DNA of 64,000 nucleotides, taken from NCBI GenBank assembly GCA_905250075.1, contig CAJNOP010000001.1, positions 1,133,912 through 1,197,911 on the forward strand. Direction: 5' to 3'. This document shows, piece after piece, positions 23,854 to 35,613 of this stretch (position 1 is its first letter; every line of letters starts with the position of its first letter). The notes beneath the pieces were generated by a model. That model was not told the DNA's origin and did not search any database. It saw nothing but the letters and a program-made list of their open reading frames with translations. This stretch comes from Rotaria sp. Silwood1 (taxonomy: Eukaryota > Rotifera > Eurotatoria > Philodinida > Philodinidae). The position numbers were made by a program, and so were the translations under genes.

Positions 23854-24754
23854 ATAGTTTTTTTGTTTGTCTTAGATAAAATTAAATATATCGAAACGAA
23901 CAGAATTTTTTTTGTGATTTTTGTTTGTAAGAGATGCCAAGAAAAGTATCACTACTGGATAAAAAATATATTAGTTGCAAATCTCTCGCTTGGTACGTTG
24001 ACGACATGTAGAGCTCGCTAAGACCTGATCGCCAGTATCAACTTAAAGTAGAGTGATCTTATTGCAACGGATTTTAGACGAAAACAAAGGTTCCATTCTC
24101 TCAGAGCACTTCCATACGCATCTTCTCACTGTTAATGACTAAAATCATGACATTTTCGGGAAAAGTTGAGTAGCGAAGACCTCTCACTTGAGAAAGAATT
24201 AAAGTGAATTGTTGAAACTAGATTAAATTATAGTTCTCTTTTCGTTGAGTCCCATTAATCCTTAAGTTGACACTACTCGAAGATTATTTTATAAATTTAG
24301 CTAACTAAAACCATTCGACATGATCTTCTTATTGGTGAGAGAAACAGCACTGAGCTCTCGAATAACGAGATTCAAATGCCATGAAATTTGTTTCTTCAGT
24401 TTTTTGCTCGTATTCACCTTGTTAACAAAAACAACTACTGTTTTTCGATGACTTGATCCAATTGTTGAAAGTCGATGAATTAATTTCGATTTATTTAGTG
24501 AATACTTCATATCGACTGCACGCAAAAATCATCCCTACGCGAGAAGAAAGAGAAAAATGAAGTCAATTTGCCTTTCCTTATCGTGTCAGCTTTTTCAGTC
24601 ATATGATAACTGCGCAGGTCTCTGTTTCTAAAATCAAAAAATGGTCGTGCACATATAATTTTATATTCAAATCTTGAGAAGAATCAGACAAGGGACGCAC
24701 ATTTATCATCATTCAGTTTTTATTTCACATTACGAACAAATACATCAACAAAAC
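23854..24754. other. Intergenic stretch upstream of the hydrolase gene
   Basis: About 900 bp, with base composition rising towards the hydrolase gene. A reverse-strand 74-codon frame at 24301-24525 (basic, no known motif) could be a small gene divergent from the hydrolase, but nothing else supports it. Confidence 0.35.
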
Positions 24755-25669
24755 ATGGCTTATCATTCTCCTCCAGCATCAAACTCTGCTTGCGATGTGA
24801 CACTGTTGTCGCGGGGTGGATTAATGGCGACAATGTCGATGGTGCATGCATCAGCAAAAAAAAATGATAAGGCTTACATGCGTGACTATGCTTTCCTCAT
24901 TCGACATCAACAATCAAATACATATATGTTGTTCGATCTGGGAATGTCGCATACAGAAACTTCGTATACACCGACAATTCTCAAAAATTGCAGCTCCTTT
25001 ATACCAGATCTCAGCAAAGAACCAATAGATGTAGCCGTCAAGAAGTTGATTTCAGAAGGAGCCAAAATCAAGTATGTGGCATATTCACATGCACATTTCG
25101 ATCACTGTTATCCTATTTCTCAATTTTTTGAATCGGATGCCAATGTCATTACTCGCGATACAGTCGCAATCTTCGGGCCTGGAACACAGCAGCGAATTTC
25201 ACCAGGATGGCCACACGATGAGTCATCTGAATTTCATGCAGAACACTTCTCTGGCAACATAAAGACACTGGAACTACCACCAATCGATGTAGACGAGTGG
25301 ATGTTACCGCTTGGTACATTCGATTATGCATATGACTTTTTCAAAGATGGGTCGCTCTATTTCATTCATGCACCTGGTCATATCGTAGGACATATAATGG
25401 CAGCAGTACGATTGAATGATGGTTTAATGATTATTCTTGGAGGAGACTGCTGTCACTCTAGACAACTATTACTTGGCAAGGAACAAATTGCCATATTGGA
25501 AAATGGTACATCATTACATGAAGATATCGACACGACTAAGGAGACTATGAGACGATCACGAGAATGGGTCGAAAAGTCTAATGGAACAGTCGGCATTATT
25601 CTTGCTCATGACGGCGAATTGGCAGATGCTCTTCCAAGCAAGATTGCAAAACAAATTCAAGTCGCCTAA
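24755..25669 (+). CDS. Metallo-beta-lactamase-fold hydrolase (AHL-lactonase type), intronless, 304 aa
   Basis: A single open frame from ATG 24755. An earlier in-frame TTG is not a credible start. The metal site is complete: H112-x-H114-x-D116-H117 (SHAHFDH), H209 in APGH, D231 in GGDC and H285 in LAHDGE. The layout (Tyr-rich core, single HxHxDH, late His) fits the lactonase / glyoxalase-like branch that opens N-acyl homoserine lactones or similar esters. The fold is widespread in bacteria and fungi. No signal peptide is seen, so it is probably cytosolic. It has no intron, and its codons are far richer in G and C than neighbouring genes. Both traits suggest horizontal acquisition, as is common in bdelloid rotifers. 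Substrate cannot be decided from sequence. Confidence 0.88.
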   Translation: MAYHSPPASNSACDVTLLSRGGLMATMSMVHASAKKNDKAYMRDYAFLIRHQQSNTYMLFDLGMSHTETSYTPTILKNCSSFIPDLSKEPIDVAVKKLISEGAKIKYVAYSHAHFDHCYPISQFFESDANVITRDTVAIFGPGTQQRISPGWPHDESSEFHAEHFSGNIKTLELPPIDVDEWMLPLGTFDYAYDFFKDGSLYFIHAPGHIVGHIMAAVRLNDGLMIILGGDCCHSRQLLLGKEQIAILENGTSLHEDIDTTKETMRRSREWVEKSNGTVGIILAHDGELADALPSKIAKQIQVA

Positions 25670-28112
25670 GTTTTACTCTTACAGTCACTGTTTGTAAAAG
25701 TCACGCACACGAATGGCTGAATATTGTACTCCATGCTTCATTCTTTTCAGTAGAAAAACACATTTGAAAAATTTTTTAACGAAGTTTATTAGCTTTTTAG
25801 ACAAAAATTGTAAAAAAAAACAACGTCTCGTTCAAAAAGATATTAAAAGATTATTAATCGTAATATATCCTTATATTTTTGTGTGTGATAATTTATGATC
25901 AATTTTGAGTGATATCAAAACACATCGTTTTTAGTATTTCTAGTTTGATGTATTCAATATATAAGAAAACCATTTTGACATATTAGAAAACCAACGTGAT
26001 TCGTTATATGTGTATCAATTTTGAGCTCTACTGTACGTGCTTTATATACGAGTTTAGTATTATGAGATTGCATGAACTTCGACCAGAGCAGCATAAATTA
26101 AAAGTTTTAGAGCAATAAGTGTCGATTCACGTACTCTTTTTTATTACATAAATTAGGTATAATTTTGTCTAAGCAATTATGAAATGAAAGGAAAGATATT
26201 TTCGATTTCACACTTTTATAAATGAAATCTGTTGGCCAAGTATATGTTTGTAAAAATAATATTTTATTCTCTTTTACTGATCAATCATATGTTGACGGGT
26301 CGAAAAATCTAATTTTGCAAATCGTTGGATAATAATTAAATTGGAAATTTTCTTGTAATCCAAAAATTCAGACGACTAATTTACAGTCGGTATGATAAGT
26401 ATTAGACGATTGTGAAGATATAAAGCTTCACGAAATATTTCACTTCTAATATCAAATCTATTCATTGATCATATTAGAGCTACTACATATTTCACTTAGT
26501 CATTGCATTTGCATGAACAATTTCACACAATAATGATTTTAAAATATTCCACTAAAAATGAATAGGAATTATTTAAATCATGGCGCATATTTTCTTATTT
26601 ACTTATAATGATAACCTGAAAAGAACGATTAGCAGTTAATCGTACCAATACAAATACTTCTTAAAATATTTCTTGAATACCTTTTTGCTTTCATCAGTGA
26701 TCAACTCAACATATCAACCAATGATAACATTACACAAGAATTTATTTATATCATGAATCTAATCAACTATTGTTTTAACTTTTTAAAAAACTATCTTTTC
26801 ATATATTGATCATAATTGCATAACAAATAGATCTTTTTTACGCTCAATTTGTTCAGTAATATTTTTGTTTTGTCAAAATCAATCAGCTACTCGATGAATT
26901 GATTGAAAACTAGGAATATCTTCACTTTATTCACAATATCCCAGCCTTCACGCAATGTCCTACGTATGAATCATACCAATCATAGTATGAAGATGTATCC
27001 ATCATTCATATGAGTTTATAATTACAGTACTAATAGATATTTTCAGTTACGCTTGTCAACAATTGCGATCTTTTTTTTAGACATTAGTAATTAACTTGGT
27101 GTAAAATGAGATAATTCTATTATTGATTGACTGAAGACTTGGAATCATACATTAAAGAAAAAAAAACACATGTTTATTCTGTTTTGCCTCTAAGCTCTGT
27201 TTCATGTGTATTCATTTTCTATATCCGAGAACTATCGAATTCTTCGTATATTTTTGAAAAAAACAATGCTGTTACAGTTGATAGGATTATTTTTCAATTT
27301 CTAATCTTTTTTTTTGTAAAATCTATTTTTGGATTCAATGATCTCATTATGATTTAAATATTCATTTTTGAAACTATTATAAGATGATAAAATACTATCT
27401 CTTATAGAATAATATGAATACATCTATTAGTCATTGATACTATTCATTTCTTTTTTACAATCTCTATCTACTATACATATACAAATGTCTCATTTTCAAG
27501 TCATTATTCATCCAAGTCATTATTAATATATCTCAAAACTTCTTTCTTTCTTTCGTTTCTCTACTTTGTTTTTAACTTAAATTTTGCCTGTTCTCATTAT
27601 CATCAATATCGAAGATTGATTGTTCTATACTTGTCGTTGTCATATCGTCGAAACAACATACAAAATACAAAAAATAAAAATAAAACAAAATAAAACAAAA
27701 CAAAACGTCAAGTTAATTGAGACAGCAAAGAACTCACATTGAATTAATGCATCTCTATTTTGTATTCAAGTGTGTTCATATGATTTGAAATCTCGTTAAT
27801 ATAAGCGCATCTCAACACTTGTTTCTCCACCTTGTCTATGTGTACACAAGAATTATAATACACTCATCATACATATCGTAAAAAGATCAGGAGCAATAGA
27901 TATAACCACACTAAACATGCACATATATATATATGTATAGGTGTAAACATTTTTTTCAAATTAACTTTCGCATCTCATCACCTCCTAATAAACTGTCGAA
28001 GATACGGATTAACATTGCATACAGACACATTTCTTATTTTTTTTTGTTTAAATGTACACAAAATAACAATGCAAAAAACAACAACAACAACAAGAATTAA
28101 ACGTTTTATAGG
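25670..28112. other. Gene-free stretch
   Basis: About 2.4 kb of AT-rich DNA between the hydrolase gene and the 3' end of the Hes gene. Near 27660-27710 there is an A-rich (AAAAT/AAAAC)n run. The last few hundred bases are probably the Hes 3' UTR. I see nothing else. Confidence 0.55.
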
Positions 28113-29012
28113 TCACCAAGGTCGCCATACTTTTGATGGTGATTCAATCATTGTACTTGTTAGACTGTCTGTTGTTGTTGTTCGTGTTTCTGATTTAATT
28201 GATTCACAATCACTTGAATTATTTGATGTTGTTGAACTACAATCAATATCATCATCAAATGTTGTTGATGAATTTTGAATTTTTTGTTGTTGTAACTGTT
28301 GTTGTTGTTGTTGAGGTAAAATAAAAATATATTGATTATTTGTTGATGAATTAACTGAATAACGATCTGTTTTTGTTAATAAACCAGTTGCTGGATGTAT
28401 TTGTGATAATGATGGTTGAATAGGTGGTAAAATTGATAATGATGAAAGATTTTGTATACGAGCTGATAAATGTGATATAAGTTTTGTTTTTAATTCTAAA
28501 TCAGCATTTGGTGTTGTAGTTAAAAATCGTATAATTTCATTAGCACATTCACCATAACCAGCACGATATTTTGAAGCTATTGTTGGATCAACAGCAGCAG
28601 CCGCTAAATAAAAATTTTTAGAAGAAAATATAATATTTTTTTTATGGATTTTTCTTACTAGCTAATTTATGTTTGTAAACTGCTCGTAAATGTTTAACAG
28701 TCATCTCAAGAATATCTGCTTTTTCCAATTTATGACTGCGCACATTCTAAAAGATGTATTATTAGAAAATTTTCAATTCTATTAGATACTTACATTTGTT
28801 GTTGCATTATCAAGAATAAGATTTTTTAATTCTTCTAAACTTCGATTAATTCTTTCACGTCTTCGTTTTTCCATAATTGGTTTTGCATTCTAATAAAAAC
28901 ATCATTTTTTTTTTCACATCAATCAATTATCGTCTTTTTCTTTTACCTTTCGATATTCACTGTGACTAATATGAGGTGGTAATGGATAAGGTGCAAAACG
29001 ATCAGTAGGCAT
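28113..29012 (-). CDS. Hairy/E(spl) (Hes) bHLH-Orange transcriptional repressor, 246 aa
   Basis: Four exons on the reverse strand: 29012-28947, 28889-28794, 28746-28659 and 28603-28113 (741 nt, frame closed). Residues 23-82 form the bHLH: basic region KPIMEKRRRERINRSL with the family's Pro, then LEELKNLIL, and helix 2 HKLEKADILEMTVKHLR. An Orange domain follows at about 95-135 (KYRAGYGECANEIIRFL ... LISHLSARIQ). A Gln run and Ser/Thr/Asp-rich linker lead to a C-terminal WRPW, the Groucho/TLE recruitment motif. Such proteins bind N-box/E-box DNA as dimers and act downstream of Notch or in patterning. The protein is complete, with all introns short. The long gene-poor DNA upstream is typical room for its enhancers (inference). 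Confidence 0.95.
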
Positions 29013-32000
29013 TGCTTCTTTTTTTTTGTAATATGAATAGTCGCGTATACGCGTGAACGGGGTCTAATATTTTTTGAGAAGTGATATACTCGTATGTCTA
29101 TCTATATGTGTATGTATTCTGATTCGTTGTCTTGACGATTGCACTATAATTATTCTCTCTTTTCTCCTTGTCCGTTTTCTTTTTTTTGTTAGCTCTCTTT
29201 CTCTTTCTCTCTCTCTCTCTCATGTGTCTCGACACACATATACGCACGCGAGATCGTGTGTATGATGTAGAATGGTTGGTCAAAGTAAGAATAAAACGAA
29301 CGAATGATGAAGATGGACGACTCGTGCTGTTGGCCAAATAAATATTCAAGTGAGGAAGAAAAAAAAAGGAGAAGAATCATTTCACACAGAGAATATTGGT
29401 CCAATCGATGAATTTTTTTCTTTTGTTGTTCTCAAGATACGATTTAAATAATATGGCATGATATATTTTGCCCTTTGGCAAAACCATCAGAGAAGAAATT
29501 GAAATTGTATAGTCTTGTTCTATCAATCCTACCGCATTCATGATAATGCCTTACTATATATATATTCATCTTTGTTCTTTTTTTATTTCATATCTTAAGG
29601 GAATAGAAAAAGGATAGAATTCATTTTTGTAAAAAGCAGGTGATCTCATCATCTTTGCTTTATATTTCGTTGAAGCATGAAAACAAAAAAAGAATCACGT
29701 ACGGTGTTCATCACCATCCTCATCATCATCATAACGGTAGCGATCACTATTTGATCTTAAGATTGACGTGTCAAGTGGAATTGTAGAGACGCCCACTACT
29801 TAGATGTGTGAATGGACTGAACACATTATCCGTTAGTGATATCAATAAAAGAGAATTTTTTTTGTGCATATCAAATTCTTTCGTTTTTTGTTTTTAGCCT
29901 GATACAATATACAGAAAAATAGAGAAAACCTTCATATAAAGTACAATGTCCAAGATTATTTTTGCATCTGTTTAGAATTAAGTAGTTTTTGTTATTATTG
30001 TCATCATCTGTAAATTGTATATATCTATCTATCTATCTATATATATATATATATCGATTCAATATATATTACTTATCTTTTCTTATAGACAGAAAGTATG
30101 TATGAATAAGGAATGTATATTTGTTACTCATAGTAAGAAATGAAAGTGAGACTGATGGATGTGCGCGTGCGTGCACGAGCAAAGTCAACTTGTTTGGTAT
30201 GCAAACGCACGCGCGATCATCATCACATCACATCACATTGAAATGTGTATGGTGATTGTTACTTATCTATACATATATATATGTGTGTGGTGTTTGGTAG
30301 GTGAACCATCCCCAACACGCACATACTATCGATGATCCTCATCTTCTTCTTTTTCTCCCCTCTGTTGCTACCACAACGAATAGTACTCGTGTTAATTGTT
30401 GTTAATCGACGGACACGCCTTTCTCACTTGACTGTCTATCAGTTTGACTAGATGGAATGTATAGCAACATCAGCAATATCAATAGAGCGCATCGATGATC
30501 GATAATGGGAAAAAAAGTCTGTCTCTCACTAATATATAACTCCTAATTGGCTAGTGTATCATCATCATCATCGATCGTCATTTCTATTTCGGATATATAT
30601 ATGTGAAATGATAAACAGAAGCAAGTTCATTTATGTATATGGTGTAAACATTGAGTACTTTTCACACTTAGCGTTCGACGTAAAGAAAAGACAATTAGTT
30701 TCTTACATCATAACACTTCTGCTCATCATCTTATATGTTCTTATTGTCAAAAAATTATATCATTAAGTAGATATACATATAATTAGAATTCTTTTACTAG
30801 AAAGAAGACAATGTATATAGCAAAATTTAATAAGATTCTTGCAAAAAAAGAACATATCAGTGATTAATACTCGATAATTATTGAGACGAAGAAGAAGAAA
30901 TGTGACTCTTCAGTTCGAAGTATACATTGAACGGTATATCATCAAACATGGGAATGAATCAAATTACAAATTTGTTGTCGGTCTTACTGTTCTTCTCTCT
31001 CTCTCTCTTATATACACGTATAGATCGCGACACAAAAATGTCAAAATTTACTTATCGTCGCATCGAAAGAGAAAGATGTGTGAAAATGATCGGTCAGTCG
31101 TTCTCGAACTGCATACATACACAAGTGATCCTTCTTGTCAAATTCAACGAACTCTTTCTCTCTCTCTCTTACTACTGATGGGACATCACTCATCATTTTA
31201 TACATATGAACGTATCTAAAGCATCGATCTCTTTCGTTAGCCCTTGAAACTACCGCCTGCCTACTTTTTCTTTCTTTCGATATAATACACAAAAGCGCTT
31301 TAAAATGTTGATTAATGAGCGAATACAAAGAATAAGACAAGTTGAAAGAGAGTAAAATGAAAAAAACGAGAAATGTGAACGACTAGACTCTTCTTGAACA
31401 AATAAACGAAAAAGACAATTGATAGATAACATTCTTTTTGTTTTTTTCGAAAATACAAAAAAAAAAATAAACAACAATCAAGAAATTTGATCTCATTTTT
31501 CACCTGTAAGATTGTTCAAGAAACTAAGAAGACTCTTCAGCAATGTTGATCAAGTTTAAGTATCAACATTCTTTAGATTGACTAAGTGATTTACCGGAAA
31601 TGTTAGCTTATCCTCTCTTTCTGTTTTGTATTCTTATAAGACAATTTAAATCAATTGCACCTGACTTATTATTCCACATATGTATATATATATGTATATT
31701 TGTGATCGATTGTGTGAATTATACATTCTCCTTCATTCGTTCTCTCGAACTATACTTGTTCAAGTCCATTAACATACAAGCATCAAATTTCTAACATTAA
31801 CTAATTGAGTACAGTAAAACGACATTACAATAATCAATCATTCACTCAAAAGACATCATACACTTGCTCAATACATATTGTCACAAGAAAAGACGACATT
31901 CAAAAACATCAAAGTGTATATAGATCTTATTTTTATGTCTCAAGGCTATGAACGTGTATAAAGGTATGTTTGAGACATCCCTTTGCCTATATGTTCTTTT

Positions 32001-32489
32001 TATTTTTTTATTTTTTTTGTCTCTTGATGAACTGATGACGATAATAATGATGATTTGTCGCTAGAAAAAATGAAAAATCAAAAACGATTAAATGATAAAT
32101 TGATGAGCAAACAATAGAAGAAGAATAAAAAAAAAGAAATGCTAAGACGTGATATCTCTCATGCATACATGTCTATAAATGAACGGCGCTTGAAGCATAC
32201 TAGTCAAACGATAAAAGACATTAAAAAGAAAAAGACGACACTCAGGAGGAGCAACAAAACGTCTTGTTCATCGACCGACATTGTACAAAAAAGAAAATAA
32301 CAACATGAAATGCTTTAGGGAATATGTTCATTTCTTATTCTATATGATAAATGTGAGAATAAAAAGAATAAAGTCAATTGAAATATTGATTTTGTTTGTA
32401 GAATAGTTTGTTTTTAAAACTCTTGAAAAAACAATAAATCATTTATTTGATTGTTCGATTTATCAAAGCTAAGCTAATATACAACTTAT
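29013..32489. other. Gene-poor upstream region of the Hes gene with microsatellites
   Basis: About 3.5 kb. It contains (CT)n at about 29186-29222, (CTAT)n/(AT)n at 30018-30055, CG/CA-alternating purine-pyrimidine stretches near 30158-30215 and TC tracts near 30990 and 31155. No coding exon is supported. It may carry regulatory sequence for the Hes gene, but no specific site can be claimed. Confidence 0.5.
30018..30055. repeat. (CTAT)n(AT)n microsatellite
   Basis: Tandem CTAT units followed by about ten AT units. Confidence 0.9.
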
Positions 32490-33097
32490 GAGGAAACGTT
32501 TTCGGCTCATCAATTGTTCCCAAATTCGGACTCTATGCATAAGGTAGGTCTTAGTGAGATGTAAAAAAACCTCAAAAGGATAAGTTTCCTCAGACCTTCT
32601 TTCCAGAGTTATAGGCATTCTACTAAAATTTTAGTCTCGAATATGAAAAATACTGGCGATATTTCGACTTGAGTTTTTGCTCATAGATAGGTCTATCGGT
32701 CAGTAGAATTTTCTGATAATTATGACTGGAAAAGATGTTTATTTACCGAGATAATACAGTGCCAAAAATTCTTCACATTTCACGAAAGATGTTAGAACTT
32801 TCTATTTTCTAGGACTTGAATATTTCGGCAAGGAACCATTCTTTTGAGCTGACCTTATTCAGAGCATTCTACTTACAAATGGACTTGTCTATAAGCAAAA
32901 TCTCAGATCAAAAAGTTGCTATTCGATTCGTTGTTATATACCATCTGAGAGGCTGAAATTCTATTAAAATATCTATAACTCTAGATAGAAGGCCTCAGAG
33001 AATATATTCTTTTGAGATTTGTTCCATTCCACTGAAGTCTACTTCGTGCATAGAGTCCGAATTCAAAAGCGATTGATCAATTGAAAACATTCTCTTG
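32490..33097. repeat. Palindromic foldback element, copy 1 (family A)
   Basis: The ends are inverted copies of each other: left AAATTCGGACTCTATGCATA, right (reverse strand) GAATTCGGACTCTATGCACG. Further inward GAGTTATAG-type words recur in both arms, so each arm spans about 200-280 bp around a short centre. The outer edges read GAGGAAACGTTTTC and AAGAGAATGTTTTC. There is no coding capacity. A related copy lies at 39378-39792. This looks like a non-autonomous foldback/MITE family. Confidence 0.7.
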
Positions 33098-35613
33098 CTA
33101 TTGCATATATGTTCACAAACAATTTTTGTCTTTGCCTACAATTAACATCTGCATAATAATCTGGAAGATAAAACCTCACGACATTTGGTATTGCTAAAGA
33201 ATATTCATCATATTATATTTAAGAACACTGAAGTTTATCTTAGCCTGAATGAATTTTACAAAGACCATTTTGGATCAACTATTTTTGTCCTTTTTGACGA
33301 CATGAAATATAAAAATTGGGTTCATAAAATACATGTGGATTATATTTACATGTTGAGTAGTTGTTAGGCTTAATAATTGTATCATTTATGTTTAAATTGG
33401 CAGAGATATAAAGACATGTGTAGAGAAACTTGTCAATAGATAATTGTTTTGTTTTGAAGAAATGAAGGACCTGATTAAATATGATATATGGTGAAACATA
33501 ATAGAAGGAAGAGCAGTAAGAGTTTTATAGTGAAAGACAATAGCTTTTTGTTGATTAAGAGTTTAAAAAAAGATTTAGGAATATTTACATGTTTAGTGAA
33601 TTGATTCTGTATTAATGAAAAAAACATTGATTTATTTGCCAAGATATGGTAGCATTCTGTCGTCTGTGACGTCACTGTATGCGATGTGACAATAGTATAT
33701 GATATCAAGTGAATGATGTTGGATAGTGAAGTAAGATCTTTTCCATAAGATATTCTTACTTTTTGATTTATATTTTAAGTTCTCCCACTGTTTAATAAAG
33801 GATCTTCGATCAAGACCATGATATTGAGTTGAAACTTTGTACACATTAGCAGTCTAGAGCCATATACAGAAGAAAATCAACATTATATGTCTTTCTTGAT
33901 GAGAGCTAGAGTGATGACAGAGTACACATAAACCATTTTGAAGCTTCTAATATCAACAACGGCATTTGGTTGTCTCGACTGAAAACGTCAATGTTTTCTT
34001 GATTTTTAGAAGATACCTAGTTCTAGCAACTCTCGTGGTAGTCTTTTGATTTTTTTTAGAATAAAGACTGCAAGAGTCCATAACTCTGAGTACAAGCTTT
34101 TAAGCAAAAAACTCTTATTTGGCTTCATCTTCTATTGTAATAGAATGCTGATGATACATTGTCAAACACATTTTCTGAGAAAATGTGAAACAAGCTTTTG
34201 AAATATTTCCTGTACAATCACACATTTTAAAATGATATTAACATAAACATATGATGTTTTAGTTAATCATACTCATAGAATATAATTAAAGAATCTTTCA
34301 AGCAGCACCAGATTTAGTGAAGGAGGAGATTTAAGATGACTGTCTCTCTCTTTCTAAATCATTTTTCTTTTTTTCTCAGCAGAAACCACCCAAAAATGAC
34401 TAGATCAGTCACTGACGTAAAGGTGCTAAGTAAGATTCGATATATTACTATCTATTTTGTGTTATTATTGGAATTATTTTTGTACTTTATGGATGTGTGG
34501 ATTAACATAAGATTCTATCCTCAAATCTACATCTGGCAGTTGTTATGCCACATCCGTGAATGGAGTTTAAAATGCTTCAAGACACATACTCCAATTGATC
34601 CCGTTAGCAAAAATGATTTGAACTGGATTGGATAAGTTGTAGACGACCTGATAGTATCTTACTCTCAAAACCTAATTTTGCTAAATGAAATGACTTTTTT
34701 TTTTGAATATGATCTTGTTTTTGATGAAAATTCACCTCCTACGAAGAAGAAAACATCAAAATCATATTCATTCTTGAGGTGCTTACTTTAGATCAATTCA
34801 AAAGGTTACATATGCATTAATCATTGATATCTATTAATGAAACCAATATTTTTTCACTATGCTATCCTTATACGTTCTCCTGATATTTAAAATGGTATGA
34901 AATTCTAAATCGAGCCTTTCATTTCTACCTAATCAATCAATTATTATCCATGAATCACAATCCATTTTAGTTCTATGTCAACTGAAATGGAAATTATTCA
35001 ACATGTAGATGTATTCCAAGTATTTTCACCGATCCTCTTTTCAATGATCCATGAAGTCAAAACACGCCGTGAATATTAAGTAGCTGAAGGTATATGTAAA
35101 CTAAATCTGTTAACAGATAAAATCGATAGTTCTCTACATAGAACATAATAATTATTATCCATATATCAGTCAGATGGATTTTAATATTCTATTTATCTTA
35201 ATTATGTATGATATTTTAAATTCAATTTTCGATAGTTAAGTACATAATTTTATTGTGTTAAAACTACACCTAAATGTATAACATTCATTCATCAACTATT
35301 GATTTAAAAGACTAAAAAATCAAATGTAAATTAATAAATCTATATATTTCATCTAATTATAAATGATATTTTTTTGGCTATACAAGAAGAACAAAAAAAA
35401 AAACAGAACATAGAATTCACCGAAGAACAAATAGACAATTCAAGTCAATATTTTCATATACAGAAGACAAAAAAAACTTCAATTATTTTTTTCAATTCAT
35501 AGAAAAAGATCATCAAGTAAGAATAAACATTAAGTATGGTTCTTGATTTTTGTTAAATATTATCACAGAAGTATTATTTCTGAGACAGATTGAAAAAAAA
35601 ATGAATTTTTCCT
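33098..35613. other. Gene-poor stretch with one doubtful small open frame
   Basis: About 2.5 kb. A 79-codon frame beginning at ATG 34396 contains a strong hydrophobic segment (YITIYFVLLLELFLYFMDVW) and a polar tail ending at 34635. It could be an exon of a small membrane protein or chance. A donor-like GTAAGA inside it (about 34431) weakens the single-exon reading. No family is recognised. Confidence 0.35.

Noticed and set aside
24674-24754. N-terminal extension of the hydrolase from an upstream TTG
   Set aside because: TTG is not a credible start in an animal gene; the ATG at 24755 has good context and directly precedes the fold.
29074-29404. Overlapping small frames on both strands
   Set aside because: They are driven by CT/GA simple sequence and lack any conserved feature.
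30881-31503. Cluster of 60-110-codon frames on both strands
   Set aside because: Low-complexity TC/GA tracts; frames overlap each other on both strands and show no motif.
34336-34635. 99-codon frame with a hydrophobic stretch
   Set aside because: A faint likeness to membrane proteins only; an internal donor-like site and no second exon. Mentioned in the regional note but not called.
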